Positions 1 to 8,233 are shown, numbered from the stretch's first letter. The stretch is 64,000 nt of DNA from Halococcoides cellulosivorans (GCF_003058365.1 NZ_CP028858.1:1736001-1800000), one strand, 5' to 3'. The notes: generated by a model from the sequence alone, not told the origin. Made by a program: numbers and translations.

Positions 1-467
1 AACGCGTGCGGATCCCGTATACGTTCGCCGCTGTGCTCGCGATGACCGACGATCCCGAACTCAGAGAGACGATCGCGCGCCGCGAGGGCCACATTCCCGA
101 CGACGCCAGCGACGCGGTCGTCGACGACGCGCTCGCGCGGGTCGAACGCGCTCGCGAATGGACCCGCCGGACCGACAACGCGTTCAACTACGATCTCAAG
201 CGCCAGGAGCGCCCGGCGGTCGATCTCACGCCCGGCGTCGGTGCCGCGCTCGACCGGATCGCTGACGCCGTCGCGAGCGAGGCCGACGGTGAGCACATCC
301 AGGAAGAGATCTACGAGGCCGCCGACAGCGAGGGCGTCGAGGTCCAGGCCGTCTTCGAGGCCGCCTACCGCCTGCTGTTCGACAAACCCGAGGGCCCGCG
401 ACTCGGGCCCTTCCTCGCGGCGCTCGACCGGGCGTTCGTCGTCGACCGATTGCGACGCGAGGCCTGA
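1..467 (+). CDS. lysS: Lysine--tRNA ligase, class I (C-terminal part, cut by window edge)
   Basis: The reading frame is open from the left edge, so this is the C-terminal end of a longer gene. It holds about 155 residues of mostly helical sequence. The closing stretch, with FDKPEGPRLGPFLAALDR near the end, matches the tail of archaeal class I lysyl-tRNA synthetases, which charge tRNA-Lys in the cytosol. The class I signature motifs lie outside the window and cannot be checked. An in-frame GTG at position 6 is internal and not a start. A small membrane-protein gene follows 50 bases downstream. Family assignment rests on C-terminal similarity from memory. Confidence 0.8.
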   Translation, partial: RVRIPYTFAAVLAMTDDPELRETIARREGHIPDDASDAVVDDALARVERAREWTRRTDNAFNYDLKRQERPAVDLTPGVGAALDRIADAVASEADGEHIQEEIYEAADSEGVEVQAVFEAAYRLLFDKPEGPRLGPFLAALDRAFVVDRLRREA

Positions 468-517
468 ACCCACCCCCGATCGAACGGTTTAATCCGGTGA
501 GGCCGTGACGTACTGAC

Positions 518-643
518 ATGGTCGATTTCAATCCGGTGCTGTGGGGGATCGTGGCGGTCCTTCTCGGATTCATCTTTTTCGTGTATCTGTTTATCCGACG
601 TATCGTCACGAGTTTCTTCGAGGGGATGCGCGGCGGGAAGTAG
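518..643 (+). CDS. Small single-pass membrane protein (41 aa)
   Basis: This short gene runs from ATG at 518 to TAG at 641-643 and encodes 41 residues. After a short N-terminus, residues 8-26 form one strongly hydrophobic helix, followed by RR, a short amphipathic stretch and a basic GGK end. The layout suggests an N-out, positive-inside single-pass peptide. It sits between lysS and the M29 aminopeptidase in the same direction. Its stop codon lies inside the first unit of the 24-base tandem repeat that follows. The function is unknown. Coding status is inferred from the clean hydrophobic profile and placement. Confidence 0.6.
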   Translation: MVDFNPVLWGIVAVLLGFIFFVYLFIRRIVTSFFEGMRGGK

Positions 644-731
644 CGTCGCCCTTGCGACGGGAAGTAGCGTCGCCCTTGCGACGGGAAGTAGCGTCGTCTC
701 TGCGCGACAGCGCGAAGTAGCGTCGCCCGGG
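635..731. repeat. 24-base tandem repeat, about four units
   Basis: The unit begins GGGAAGTAGCGTCGCCCTTG and is 24 bases long. Units at 635-658 and 659-682 are identical. A third from 683 is altered and lengthened, and a fourth shorter unit starts near 713. The first unit overlaps the stop codon of the small membrane-protein gene. Each unit also contains the self-complementary pair GCGAC / GTCGC, so the transcript could fold into repeated small hairpins between the two genes. Confidence 0.85.
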
Positions 732-786
732 GAACCAGTCGCCCGCGCGGCGAAACTCGTTTGAGCGTGCCGGCAGTGGCGGCGGT

Positions 787-1881
787 ATGGACCCCCGGAT
801 TCGCGAACACGCACAGATCGTCGTCGATCACTCCGTCGGGATCGAGGCGGGCGACGAGGTCGTCATCGACGCTCACCCCGTCGCCGACGACCTCGTCACG
901 GCGCTCGTCGAGGCCTGCGCCGAGCGCGGGGCCCACCCGCTCGTGATCCAGGAACGCCTCGGCAAGCGCTTTCTGCGATCGTATCTCCGGAACTTCGAGG
1001 GCGCATTCGAGACGCCCGAGCACGTTCGGGCGCTCTACGAGGCGATGGACGCCTACATCGCGATCCGCGGTGGGGCGAACGCCACCGAGACCGCAGACGT
1101 CGATCCCGACCGCCGGAGTGCCTACGACCGGGCGATGCAGCCACTCCTCGAAGAGCGTCTGGGCAAACAGTGGTGTCTCACGCAGTACCCCTCGGACTCG
1201 CAGGCCCAACTCGCGGGCATGAGCACCGAAGCCTACGAGACGTTCGTCTGGGACGCCGTCCAGCAGGACTGGGCCGCCGTCCACGAGCGCCAGGAGCAAC
1301 TGGTCGACGTGCTCGAAGCGGGCGACGAGGTCCACCTCCAGGTCGGCGAGGAGACCGATCTCCGCCTGTCGATCACGGACAATCCCGCTCAGAACGACTC
1401 GGGCGAGCACAACCTCCCCGGCGGCGAGGTGTTCACGGCCCCGATTCCGGACAGCGTCGAGGGCCGCGTGCACTTCGACAAGCCGCTCTACCACCAGGGG
1501 CGAGAGGTCACCGACGTCCGCCTCGAATTCGAAGACGGCGAGGTCGTCGAGCATTCCGCCGGCAAGAACGAGAGCGTGCTCACCGAGGTGCTGGAAACCG
1601 ATCCGGGCGCGCGCCGGATCGGTGAACTCGGGATCGGGACGAACCGCGACATCGACCGCTTTACGTACAACATGCTGTTCGACGAGAAGATGGGCGAGAC
1701 GGTCCACCTCGCGGTCGGGCGGGCGTACGCGGACTGTGTCGCTGAGGCGAACGAGCGCAACGATTCGGCGGTCCACGTCGATATGATCGCCGACACGAGC
1801 GAGGACGCACTCATCGAGGTCGACGGCGACGTGATCCAGCGCGACGGGACCTTCTGGTACGAGGACGGGTTCGAGGGCTAG
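787..1881 (+). CDS. M29-family aminopeptidase
   Basis: The 364-residue protein matches the length and order of thermophilic aminopeptidases of family M29 (AmpS/AmpT/PepS type). These cytosolic enzymes use two metal ions to remove N-terminal amino acids. The C-terminal half carries the expected metal-ligand region: a glutamate in LPGGEVFTAP, the ELGIGTN segment, a glutamate and histidine in GETVHLAVG, and HVDMI near the end. The N-terminal half has the usual alpha/beta domain. The ATG at 787 gives a normal family start. It lies just after the 24-base tandem repeat and may be expressed separately from the upstream genes. Confidence 0.9.
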   Translation: MDPRIREHAQIVVDHSVGIEAGDEVVIDAHPVADDLVTALVEACAERGAHPLVIQERLGKRFLRSYLRNFEGAFETPEHVRALYEAMDAYIAIRGGANATETADVDPDRRSAYDRAMQPLLEERLGKQWCLTQYPSDSQAQLAGMSTEAYETFVWDAVQQDWAAVHERQEQLVDVLEAGDEVHLQVGEETDLRLSITDNPAQNDSGEHNLPGGEVFTAPIPDSVEGRVHFDKPLYHQGREVTDVRLEFEDGEVVEHSAGKNESVLTEVLETDPGARRIGELGIGTNRDIDRFTYNMLFDEKMGETVHLAVGRAYADCVAEANERNDSAVHVDMIADTSEDALIEVDGDVIQRDGTFWYEDGFEG

Positions 1882-1937
1882 CGCGGGTGCGGTGGTGGTG
1901 GGGTTGTTTGGTCGGCATACGGTGAGCGAAGCAAGAC

Positions 1938-2198
1938 TTGATCGGTGCGAGACGCGAAAGAAGTTTCAATACCAAACATAACCCATTTTATGCTCTCGGC
2001 AATCAGCTCAATTACGGTGATTCGCGGTCGGAGTGGGTACAAGACGCCATTCGGCTAAAATTGAACATTCTTGAAGCCAAAAGCGGCGAAAAGGCCGACC
2101 AAAGAGTTTACGAGTTCGTCTTCGAACAGTTCAGCGTGAAAAGGACAGACCCCATAAATAATTACTGTTATAATGTTTCCCACAATGTTTTATCATAG
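1938..2198 (+). CDS. Hypothetical protein or gene fragment (ribbon-helix-helix-like piece)
   Basis: This 86-residue frame opens at the border where GC-rich host DNA changes to AT-rich DNA. A central segment, SRSEWVQDAIRLKL, resembles the helix of haloarchaeal ribbon-helix-helix DNA-binding proteins, which usually carry S-E-W-V-R-x-A-I. The N-terminal residues look like read-through of flanking DNA, and no promoter or clear start is seen. The end of the frame (NNYCYNVSHNVLS) looks non-coding. A decayed fragment of a regulator from a lost mobile element is the simplest reading. A real short protein starting later cannot be excluded. Confidence 0.3.
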   Translation: MIGARRERSFNTKHNPFYALGNQLNYGDSRSEWVQDAIRLKLNILEAKSGEKADQRVYEFVFEQFSVKRTDPINNYCYNVSHNVLS

Positions 2199-2228
2199 AT
2201 TAATGTATACCTATATGATTATGAAGTG

Positions 2229-3083
2229 CTATTCAATATCAAATATCTTAGATAGGTCGATCTCAGCCGGTTTTTGCGAAATATCGTCCGGAATGGCTTC
2301 AACTTCTGATGGCTCAAGCCGCGCGATTCCAAATTCAGGAAAATAATTATCTTGATGTAGAGGTGTATTTCTAATGGGTCGTTCGATTCCCACATCAGCT
2401 TCATCCATAATTTTTAATAATTCACGTATATTCATCTGATACTCTTGAAGCTGGCCAGACTTGAGTGCAATAGGTCCAGCAGCCTTTGAAAAATTCAAAG
2501 AGTCTGGATTTGCATTATTCATTGTCCTAATGTGGTTGTATAAGTCTGAATTTGAGATATTCTCCAACAATTCGACCATTTGCGGATCCATGACCCTTCC
2601 ATAGGTGCCCAATACATCCTCAATATCATTAGATAGCTTTTCATGACTTATATTTAACCACTCTATCCAAGGTCTTTTTCCGCTTGTTGAATCTTCTGCA
2701 GACCAATCCGCATTCCCAATAGTTTCTGACAAATCCCGATTATACAATTCAATCCACGTTTGAGGCAATTCACCGAATTTAGTTCTTTTACCTGCAGTAT
2801 ACAGATGTGACATCATAACCAAATGGTCGGCCAGAGATTCACTCAATTGATCTAACGCAATCTGACGAATTTTATTTTCTTTGTTTAGTTCTTTTTTGTA
2901 TAGTTCTCTGCGCACAACTAATGACGTTAAGAAAGACGCAAACAACGCTAAATTGAGTTGTCCCAACATATTTATCACATTTGTAGGCATATATTTGGTG
3001 CCAGCCACCGTAGTGACAAATACCAATATAATTACAGATAAAAGAATGAGATATGGCCTGTCTTCATCATCTAAGAGTGTCAT
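2229..3083 (-). CDS. Two-helix membrane protein of unknown function (AT-rich island)
   Basis: The protein has 284 residues. Two hydrophobic segments, near residues 11-29 and 36-56, are joined by a short loop. They are followed by a long charged, helical cytoplasmic region with no recognised enzyme motif. It ends in an acidic tail. Base composition and codon use are clearly more AT-rich than the neighbours, so recent horizontal acquisition is likely. An AT-rich box (AATTAAAAC on the plus strand at 3109-3117) about 30 bases before the ATG suggests its own leaderless promoter. Small proteins with two helices and a helical cytosolic part occur in accessory and defence loci, but I do not recognise this family. 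Confidence 0.75.
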   Translation of the reverse strand: MTLLDDEDRPYLILLSVIILVFVTTVAGTKYMPTNVINMLGQLNLALFASFLTSLVVRRELYKKELNKENKIRQIALDQLSESLADHLVMMSHLYTAGKRTKFGELPQTWIELYNRDLSETIGNADWSAEDSTSGKRPWIEWLNISHEKLSNDIEDVLGTYGRVMDPQMVELLENISNSDLYNHIRTMNNANPDSLNFSKAAGPIALKSGQLQEYQMNIRELLKIMDEADVGIERPIRNTPLHQDNYFPEFGIARLEPSEVEAIPDDISQKPAEIDLSKIFDIE

Positions 3084-3667
3084 GTGGGTGTGTATCGCCC
3101 ATTCCTAATTAAAACTGGTCTTGAATAATTGTTGGTTGGACTAGCTATTTTGCATCCGACCTAAGATCAACGAGCCGATCGGGCAATTTTTACCCATTGA
3201 GACCAGTCTCGAACAGTCATACTCGGAGATCCCAACTCAGGGATCCCCTCATCGGGGTCGTTGCTCACACCCGTCGCTTCAAAGAATTCGAGCGAGCCAC
3301 CGAAAGTTTGACATAGGAGGTATTGAACTCACAATCACACTAATCACTTCGCTCGCGGTCTCACCGTTCGCATTCGGAGGCTCTAGTTCGTTCGAGATCC
3401 TCTTTGCCCGTTCCCTGATTCGAATCCCCGATGGACCGCCCGCATACGGCGGCCGCAGGCCGCCGTTTCACTGCGAGCGGGCCTGTGGCCCGCGAGCAGG
3501 TCTTTTTGGTCCAGCTTTTTCGAGGAGTGGTCGCCGAAGGCGACCCGACGACGAAAAAGGTGGTCGGGCACGGTGGGATTCGAACCACGGTCACTCCACT
3601 CGCTTCGCTCGTTCCGTTCCCTGATTCGAATCCCCTGCGTGCCGGTTCGCTCCCGATGGTCGCTGCA
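3084..3667. other. Gene-poor stretch with tRNA-end copies and hairpins
   Basis: No convincing gene is seen. The first part (to about 3350) is AT-rich and contains the promoter of the upstream minus-strand gene. From about 3400 the DNA is GC-rich and holds a repeated segment CGTTCCCTGATTCGAATCCC at 3409 and 3615. It also holds a copy of the 3' end of tRNA-Arg at 3565 and perfect triloop hairpins at 3446-3466 (9-bp stem) and 3477-3493 (7-bp stem). These look like scars of integration events at the tRNA gene. Confidence 0.6.
3565..3585 (-). repeat. Partial copy of the tRNA-Arg 3' end (att-like)
   Basis: The plus-strand sequence GGGCACGGTGGGATTCGAAC followed by C is identical to positions 3669-3689, the acceptor and T-arm end of tRNA-Arg(TCT). 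It lies about 100 bases beyond the tRNA 3' end. Similarity stops inside the T-arm. Tyrosine integrases commonly leave such duplications of tRNA 3' ends, so this is best read as a leftover attachment-site half. No integrase gene is present here. Confidence 0.7.
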
Positions 3668-3741
3668 CGGGCACGGTGGGATTCGAACCCACGACCGTCG
3701 GATTAGAAGTCCGACGCTCTGTCCGACTGAGCTACGTGCCC
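3668..3741 (-). tRNA. tRNA-Arg (anticodon TCT)
   Basis: Read on the minus strand, a 74-base cloverleaf can be drawn. Acceptor GGGCACG pairs with CGTGCCC, the D-arm is GCTC...GAGC, and the anticodon stem TCGGA/TCCGA carries loop CTTCTAA. The T-arm is GTGGG TTCGAAT CCCAC, and the discriminator base is G. The loop places TCT at positions 34-36, so it reads AGA (and possibly AGG) arginine codons. No intron is seen and CCA is not encoded. Its downstream side is littered with partial tRNA-end copies. Confidence 0.95.
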
Positions 3742-3835
3742 CCTGGCCGAGGATTCGCGTGGCAATGCAAAAACCGTGTGGATCGCCGGCCCGTACGCGG
3801 GCCGATCACCGCCCGGTGGGGCCATCGCGTCGCGA

Positions 3836-4915
3836 TTAACTCGCTTCCTCTCTGGAGCGCGCGTCCGCGACGGCGAAGGCGAACGTGCTCGCGAGGCCGA
3901 GCATGAGCCCCGCCGTCACCATCACGAACAGGTAGTTCTGGGTGGCCGACCCGGTGATCCACCCGCTGGCGGCGTGGATCGCGCCCGCGATCGCGACGAT
4001 GTAAAACGGCGCGTTGAGGTGTCGCCACTCGAAGGTGCCCCGGAGATAGCCGTCGACGACGCGGCCCGAACTGCTGACGATGCCGGCGGCGGCGATCCAG
4101 ACGACGGCGGCGTTGACGACCGCCGCGAGGCGACGCCCGACGACGAACACGTCGAGTTCCGTCGGCGGTGGCGCGAGTTCGTTCACGCCGATGACGACGC
4201 CGACGATGCCGAGCAGGCCCGCGACCAGCGAGGTGATGAGCGTCACCCGACCGGCATAGAGTGCGGACTGCAGTTGGTCGACGGCCTCGTCGAGACGCTG
4301 TTCGAGACCGAGGCCGCGAGCGATGAGGTAGAGTCCGAACAGTCCGGACGCGACGCCGAACACGTCACCGGGGAAGTTGAGCGCGTTCGCGAGCACCGAG
4401 AGCGGGTAGATCAACAGGACGATCCCGAGCGGGATCAGCACGGTCCCACGCGTCTCGGGGTCGGCGATCACCTGCTTGATCGTATAATACATCGATTCGA
4501 GGTCCTGGGCCTGCCGGACGACCACGCGACGGACGCCGTCGATCTGGACGCGCGAGCGGACGACCGGGACGACGCTCTCGTCTTGGGCGCCATCGGTGAC
4601 CAACAACGCGCGCGCGTCGCCGTCGGTCGAGAGACCGTCGAGGACGGCGTCGAGTTCCTCCCCGACTGCGCGATTGGCGGCGACGTCCGAGCCCTCGGTG
4701 CCCGTGATCGCCGCGACCGCGACGGTCTCGTTCGGGTCGATCCGGTCGTAGATGTTGACCCCCTCGAACAGGACGTTCAGATCGCTGTCTTCGGCGTCGG
4801 CCGTCGCGAGCGACACCGCGGCGTCACGGACCGCGTCGCGACCGACGACCGGGGTGGACACGTCAGTCTTCCGCCCGAGGTCGTCGTCGAGATCGACACA
4901 CAGCACCAGCAGCAT
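3836..4915 (-). CDS. DUF373 family membrane protein
   Basis: The 359-residue protein matches archaeal DUF373. It has a soluble N-terminal domain of about 150 residues that starts with the typical LCVDLDDDLG segment and includes GTEGSDVAANRAVGEELD. A membrane part of about six helices follows (roughly residues 165-187, 193-212, 225-250, 262-284, 298-316, 325-347). The biochemical role of the family is unknown. The conserved DDD-K and acidic patches suggest nucleotide or metal handling, but this is inference. It stands alone between tRNA-Arg and the ferredoxin gene, both on the same strand. Confidence 0.85.
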   Translation of the reverse strand: MLLVLCVDLDDDLGRKTDVSTPVVGRDAVRDAAVSLATADAEDSDLNVLFEGVNIYDRIDPNETVAVAAITGTEGSDVAANRAVGEELDAVLDGLSTDGDARALLVTDGAQDESVVPVVRSRVQIDGVRRVVVRQAQDLESMYYTIKQVIADPETRGTVLIPLGIVLLIYPLSVLANALNFPGDVFGVASGLFGLYLIARGLGLEQRLDEAVDQLQSALYAGRVTLITSLVAGLLGIVGVVIGVNELAPPPTELDVFVVGRRLAAVVNAAVVWIAAAGIVSSSGRVVDGYLRGTFEWRHLNAPFYIVAIAGAIHAASGWITGSATQNYLFVMVTAGLMLGLASTFAFAVADARSREEAS

Positions 4916-4947
4916 CCACCGGTCGTAGCACGCCCGGGGTCAAAAGG

Positions 4948-5286
4948 CTACTCGCGTGACCACTCCAGACTCGGCTCGCCCGTCCCCTCGGGATCGGGCG
5001 CGATCTCCTCGCCCGTCCGACGGTCGATAACGTGGATCACGCCCGCGCCGCCTTTCGCCGGGCAGGCCTCAGCGGCGTCGACGTTCTCCGCCACGGACGA
5101 TTCGTCGACGAAGTACGTCTCGGGGACGGCGATCCCGGTGTCGAAATCCAGCGACCAGGTCTCCGAGACGGCCGCACACTTGCCCGCGCCGATACAGAGG
5201 TTCGCCTCGAACAGGAGTTTGTAGGGCTTCTCGTCGATCGGCGGCGCGTCGGACTCACCGATCGACATCGGGTCGAGGTCGCTCAT
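4948..5286 (-). CDS. Ferredoxin (3Fe-4S-type cysteine pattern)
   Basis: The ATG at 5286 gives a 112-residue acidic protein; an upstream in-frame start is possible but less natural. The core has CIGAGKC, then about 45 residues later ACPAK, in the layout of small single-cluster ferredoxins. Only three cysteines of a normal four-cysteine set are present, which favours a 3Fe-4S cluster or a 4Fe-4S cluster with a non-cysteine ligand. It would carry electrons in the cytosol, with an unknown partner. It is divergent from the winged-helix regulator at 5442 with 155 bases between the starts, so that regulator may control it. Confidence 0.8.
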   Translation of the reverse strand: MSDLDPMSIGESDAPPIDEKPYKLLFEANLCIGAGKCAAVSETWSLDFDTGIAVPETYFVDESSVAENVDAAEACPAKGGAGVIHVIDRRTGEEIAPDPEGTGEPSLEWSRE

Positions 5287-5408
5287 ACGATCGGTTGGAC
5301 ACCCCACGACAACGGTCTATCGGTCCCTGCGACCGTCGCCGGTGTCGAACCAGCACCCGCTGGTGCGCGATCGAACGCTATCTTTCGATCGCCGGAACCG
5401 ACAGAAAA

Positions 5409-5417
5409 ATATTTATT
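5409..5417 (+). promoter_or_regulatory. TATA-like box for the regulator at 5442
   Basis: ATATTTATT is centred about 29 bases before the ATG at 5442. That is the spacing expected for a haloarchaeal leaderless transcript starting at or next to the start codon. It lies in the only AT-rich patch of the 155-base divergent intergenic region. Confidence 0.6.
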
Positions 5418-5441
5418 CAATGCCCAGTTAATACTTAGCAC

Positions 5442-5987
5442 ATGGCCTCGATCGACCTCACGGTCAGCCAGGAGACGGTCCTTCGGGCGTTGACGGACCT
5501 CAACCGGGAGACAAGCGAGCCGGTCAAAGGCGAGCGGATCGCTGACCGGGTCGACCGCGACCCCGGAACGGTTCGCAATCACATGCAGAGCCTGAAGGCC
5601 CTCCAGTTGGTGCGAGGGATTCCGGGCCCGAAAGGCGGGTATCAACCGACGACAGACGCCTTCGAGGTGCTGGATTGCCAGCGTCTCGACGGGGCGGTCG
5701 AGACCCCGCTGCGGCGGAACGGAGAAACAGTCGAGGACCTCGTCGTGACGGACATCACACTCGCGAACGTCCACGACCCCGAGGGCTCGCGCGCGACGGT
5801 CTCGGTCGAAGGGTCACTCGATCGCTTCGAGGGCGGCGATCGCGTCGCAGTGGGGCCGACACCGGGCGCTGGCGTCTCCGTGCGCGGGACGATCACCGCG
5901 ACAGATCGGTCGGGCCGTGAACTCGTCCTCGAAATCGAGTCCGTCGGGACCGAAGCCGTCGACGTCGCGCGCCCCGCCGCGCCCTGA
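5442..5987 (+). CDS. Winged-helix transcriptional regulator with C-terminal beta domain
   Basis: The 181-residue protein begins with a winged helix (residues about 8-65). It contains a clear recognition-helix region, IADRVDRDPGTVRNHMQSL, and a wing with GIPGPKGGYQPT that resembles Rrf2/Lrp-like regulators. The remaining 110 residues are beta-rich and end in a segment like a small ligand-binding or oligomerisation domain. No cysteine cluster typical of Rrf2 iron-sulfur sensors is present, so redox sensing would need another route. It is divergent from the ferredoxin gene, an arrangement that often means direct regulation of the neighbour. The target is inferred, not shown. Confidence 0.75.
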   Translation: MASIDLTVSQETVLRALTDLNRETSEPVKGERIADRVDRDPGTVRNHMQSLKALQLVRGIPGPKGGYQPTTDAFEVLDCQRLDGAVETPLRRNGETVEDLVVTDITLANVHDPEGSRATVSVEGSLDRFEGGDRVAVGPTPGAGVSVRGTITATDRSGRELVLEIESVGTEAVDVARPAAP

Positions 5988-6032
5988 CGGTCGATCGGGG
6001 GGTTTTAGCGGGGGCCAGACCATCCGAGCGGT

Positions 6033-6614
6033 ATGATCCTCTCCGACGGAGACATCCGCCGCCGGCTGGACTCCGGCACCCTCGAAATCGAGCCGCTGGC
6101 CGATCCAGACCTCCAGATTCAGCCCGCGAGCGTCGATCTCCGACTCGGCCGGGAGTTCCTCGAATTCCGGCACACGAACATTCCCTGTATTCATCCAGAC
6201 AGCGAACAGGAAGTCGCTGACTACGTCGACGAGACCAGGGTCGATTCGGGCGAGGAGTTCATCCTCCACCCCGGTGATTTCGTGCTCGGCACGACCGTCG
6301 AGCGCGTCACCGTTCCGGACGACCTCATCGCCCACGTCGAGGGCCGTTCCTCGCTGGGTCGGCTCGCCGTCGTCGTCCACGCCACAGCGGGGCTGTGCGA
6401 TCCGGGGTTCGAAGGGAAGATTACGCTCGAACTGTCGAATCTCGGGACCGCACCGGTCGCGCTCACCCCGGAGATGCGGATCTCACAACTCACCTTTACT
6501 CAGTTGACGAATCCCGCCGAGCGCCCGTACGGCGAGGAGCGCGGCTCGAAATACCAGGGCCAGACCGGGCCACAGGCCTCTCGTATCCAGAGCGACGACG
6601 AGTTCGACCGATGA
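6033..6614 (+). CDS. dcd: dCTP deaminase
   Basis: The 193-residue protein converts dCTP to dUTP in pyrimidine deoxynucleotide synthesis. It shows the family order: MILSDGDI at the start, [10 protein letters not shown], then [26 protein letters not shown] with the catalytic-site glutamate and the RSSLGR substrate loop. The GKITLELSN strand follows, and the end has [14 protein letters not shown]. The length is normal for an archaeal homotrimeric or homohexameric enzyme. The stop codon overlaps the start of the HTH-ThiN gene by ATGA, so the two are translationally coupled. Confidence 0.95.
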   Translation: MILSDGDIRRRLDSGTLEIEPLADPDLQIQPASVDLRLGREFLEFRHTNIPCIHPDSEQEVADYVDETRVDSGEEFILHPGDFVLGTTVERVTVPDDLIAHVEGRSSLGRLAVVVHATAGLCDPGFEGKITLELSNLGTAPVALTPEMRISQLTFTQLTNPAERPYGEERGSKYQGQTGPQASRIQSDDEFDR

Positions 6615-7510
6615 AGTTCGTCGAGGAGGTCGTCGTCGAGTCCGTGCTTCCGACGGTCCGATCGCTGCTGGCCGAGGCGCTCGCTGATCGCGGGCGCACC
6701 CAGCGGGAAGTCGCTGACCTGCTGGGGATCAGCCAGAGCGCGGTCTCGAAGTACGTCCACGGCGAGATCGATCGGAACGAACGCGTCCAAAGCGACGACC
6801 GCGTCGTCGCACTCGTCGAGGAGTTGGCCGACGGCCTCGCGAACGGCGAGATCAGCCAGGTACAGGCGCTCGTCGAACTCGAAGTGCTGATTCGCCAGCT
6901 CGAACGCGGCGACCTCATCGCGGAGTTGCACACCGAGGCGATGCCCGCGCTGGCCGACGCCGACGCCGATTTCACCGACGTGCACGACCCGGAGAGTCGC
7001 CTCCGCCAGACCGAGCGCGTGCGTGGGTCGGTCCGGCGCGGTCTGAGTCGGCTCGAACACACCGCCGGCTTCGGCGCGGCGGTCCCACAGGTCGGCTCCA
7101 ACCTCGTCGAGTGTCTCCCGGCGGCGGCCGACCTCGCGGACGTCTGTGGCGTCCCCGGGCGGATCTTCGAGGTCGGCGGGCGGGCCGTCGTCCCCGACGA
7201 CCCCGAGTTCGGCGTCTCCGAACACGTCGCCTCGATTTTGCTCGCCGCCCGATCGGCGGGCCATCCCGCGCGCGCGGCACTCAACGTCCGGTACGAGCCA
7301 GCCCTGCTCGATCGCCTCGATAGCACGGGCGCAACGGCCGTCGCGTTCGACCCCGAAGCCGATCGGGACGCAGCGATCGCCGCGGCCCTGGCCGACGACC
7401 CCGACGCCGACGTGCTCTATCAGACCGGCGCGTTCGGTATCGAGCCGATTCTGTACGTGCTGGGCGCGGACGCCTCGGCGGTCGCTGACCGCGTCGCGTC
7501 GTTCGTCTGA
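6611..7510 (+). CDS. thiR: HTH-ThiN regulator (ThiR-like)
   Basis: The ATG at 6611 overlaps the dcd stop and gives 299 residues. Residues about 25-60 form a helix-turn-helix ([20 protein letters not shown]). Residues about 130-299 match the ThiN domain, found both as a thiamine-phosphate synthase and as the sensor part of archaeal ThiR repressors. ThiR is known in Haloferax as a regulator of thiamine genes. Fusion of HTH and ThiN without a ThiD part favours regulation over catalysis here. No thiamine gene is in the window, so targets lie elsewhere. The coupling to dcd is probably only positional. Confidence 0.8.
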   Translation: MKFVEEVVVESVLPTVRSLLAEALADRGRTQREVADLLGISQSAVSKYVHGEIDRNERVQSDDRVVALVEELADGLANGEISQVQALVELEVLIRQLERGDLIAELHTEAMPALADADADFTDVHDPESRLRQTERVRGSVRRGLSRLEHTAGFGAAVPQVGSNLVECLPAAADLADVCGVPGRIFEVGGRAVVPDDPEFGVSEHVASILLAARSAGHPARAALNVRYEPALLDRLDSTGATAVAFDPEADRDAAIAAALADDPDADVLYQTGAFGIEPILYVLGADASAVADRVASFV

Positions 7511-7827
7511 GCGACGGACCGGCGACTCAGGACTGAAAAACGGGGATCGAAATGGCCCGACCAGTCACGACGGGCAGTTAGCGCACGATGCGTCGTTTTC
7601 GCCGGACAGTGACCGCCAGTCAGTACACGACGACCGCACAGCGGTCCTGACCGGGACGGTCGATCGACATGGAGACCGACATCTCTTCACTTTCCTCGTT
7701 GGGGCTTCGTTTGATGGAGGGCATCGACAGAATCTACAACGTCCGGCAATATATTACTTTGGTATCGAGTAAAGTTTCGGCCAGAGTCGGAGCGTGGCTG
7801 TCGATCACGAACTGTCTCGAAAGAAAT

Positions 7828-7870
7828 CCGCGGACGGGGGTGCCGCGGACGGGGGTGCCGCGGACGGGGA
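7828..7870. repeat. 15-base tandem repeat, nearly three copies
   Basis: The unit CCGCGGACGGGGGTG occurs at 7828-7842 and 7843-7857 without change, and a partial copy runs to 7870. The unit starts with the palindrome CCGCGG. Confidence 0.85.
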
Positions 7871-8202
7871 AACCTGTGGACTCTGGGGAGGGCCGACGCG
7901 CCAGCGGGTCGGTCTCAGGGTTCGACGACGGCACAGGAGTCGCGCCCGGGCCGGTCGACGGAGTGGTCGACGCTGCGATTCTCGAAGCGATCCGATCGGG
8001 GGGTGGTCAGTCCGAACATGGGTACTTCCACGTATGGACCGGTGGTATATATTTTTTCGGGTTCGAGTAAATCCATCGCCAGTCGGTATCATCCGGCCGA
8101 AGTCTTTCGATTTCCCGGATGAAGGTGGCAGAGTGATCGGTCGACCGGTTGCCCGAGGCTGGCCGACTGCTGGCAGAAATCATCGGCAATAGTTGTGACC
8201 AC

Positions 8203-8209
8203 ATCTATT
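8203..8209 (+). promoter_or_regulatory. TATA-like box for the universal stress protein gene
   Basis: TCTATTA is centred about 28 bases before the ATG at 8234. This supports both that start and a leaderless transcript. An in-frame ATG at 8195 would lie upstream of the expected transcript start. Confidence 0.5.
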
Positions 8210-8233
8210 ACCCACCAGAAAGTAGACCACCCC

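Larger units (their letters stand above)
7511..8233. other. Gene-poor stretch with a short tandem repeat
   Basis: Several open frames cross this region, but none has haloarchaeal protein character. Two AT-rich patches, around 7745-7775 and 8045-8075, look promoter-like but no gene follows them. Both contain a short similar string ending in TCGAGTAAA. A 15-base tandem repeat lies at 7828-7870. The last 30 bases hold the promoter of the stress-protein gene. A non-coding RNA is possible but nothing specific supports one. Confidence 0.5.

Noticed and set aside
635-731. CRISPR array
   Set aside because: Units follow each other without spacers and there are no cas genes; it is a plain tandem repeat. 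No CRISPR array was seen elsewhere in the window.
226-1776. Long minus-strand frame opposite the aminopeptidase
   Set aside because: It crosses the tandem repeat as a repeated peptide and lacks any protein pattern, while the M29 gene on the other strand is clear.
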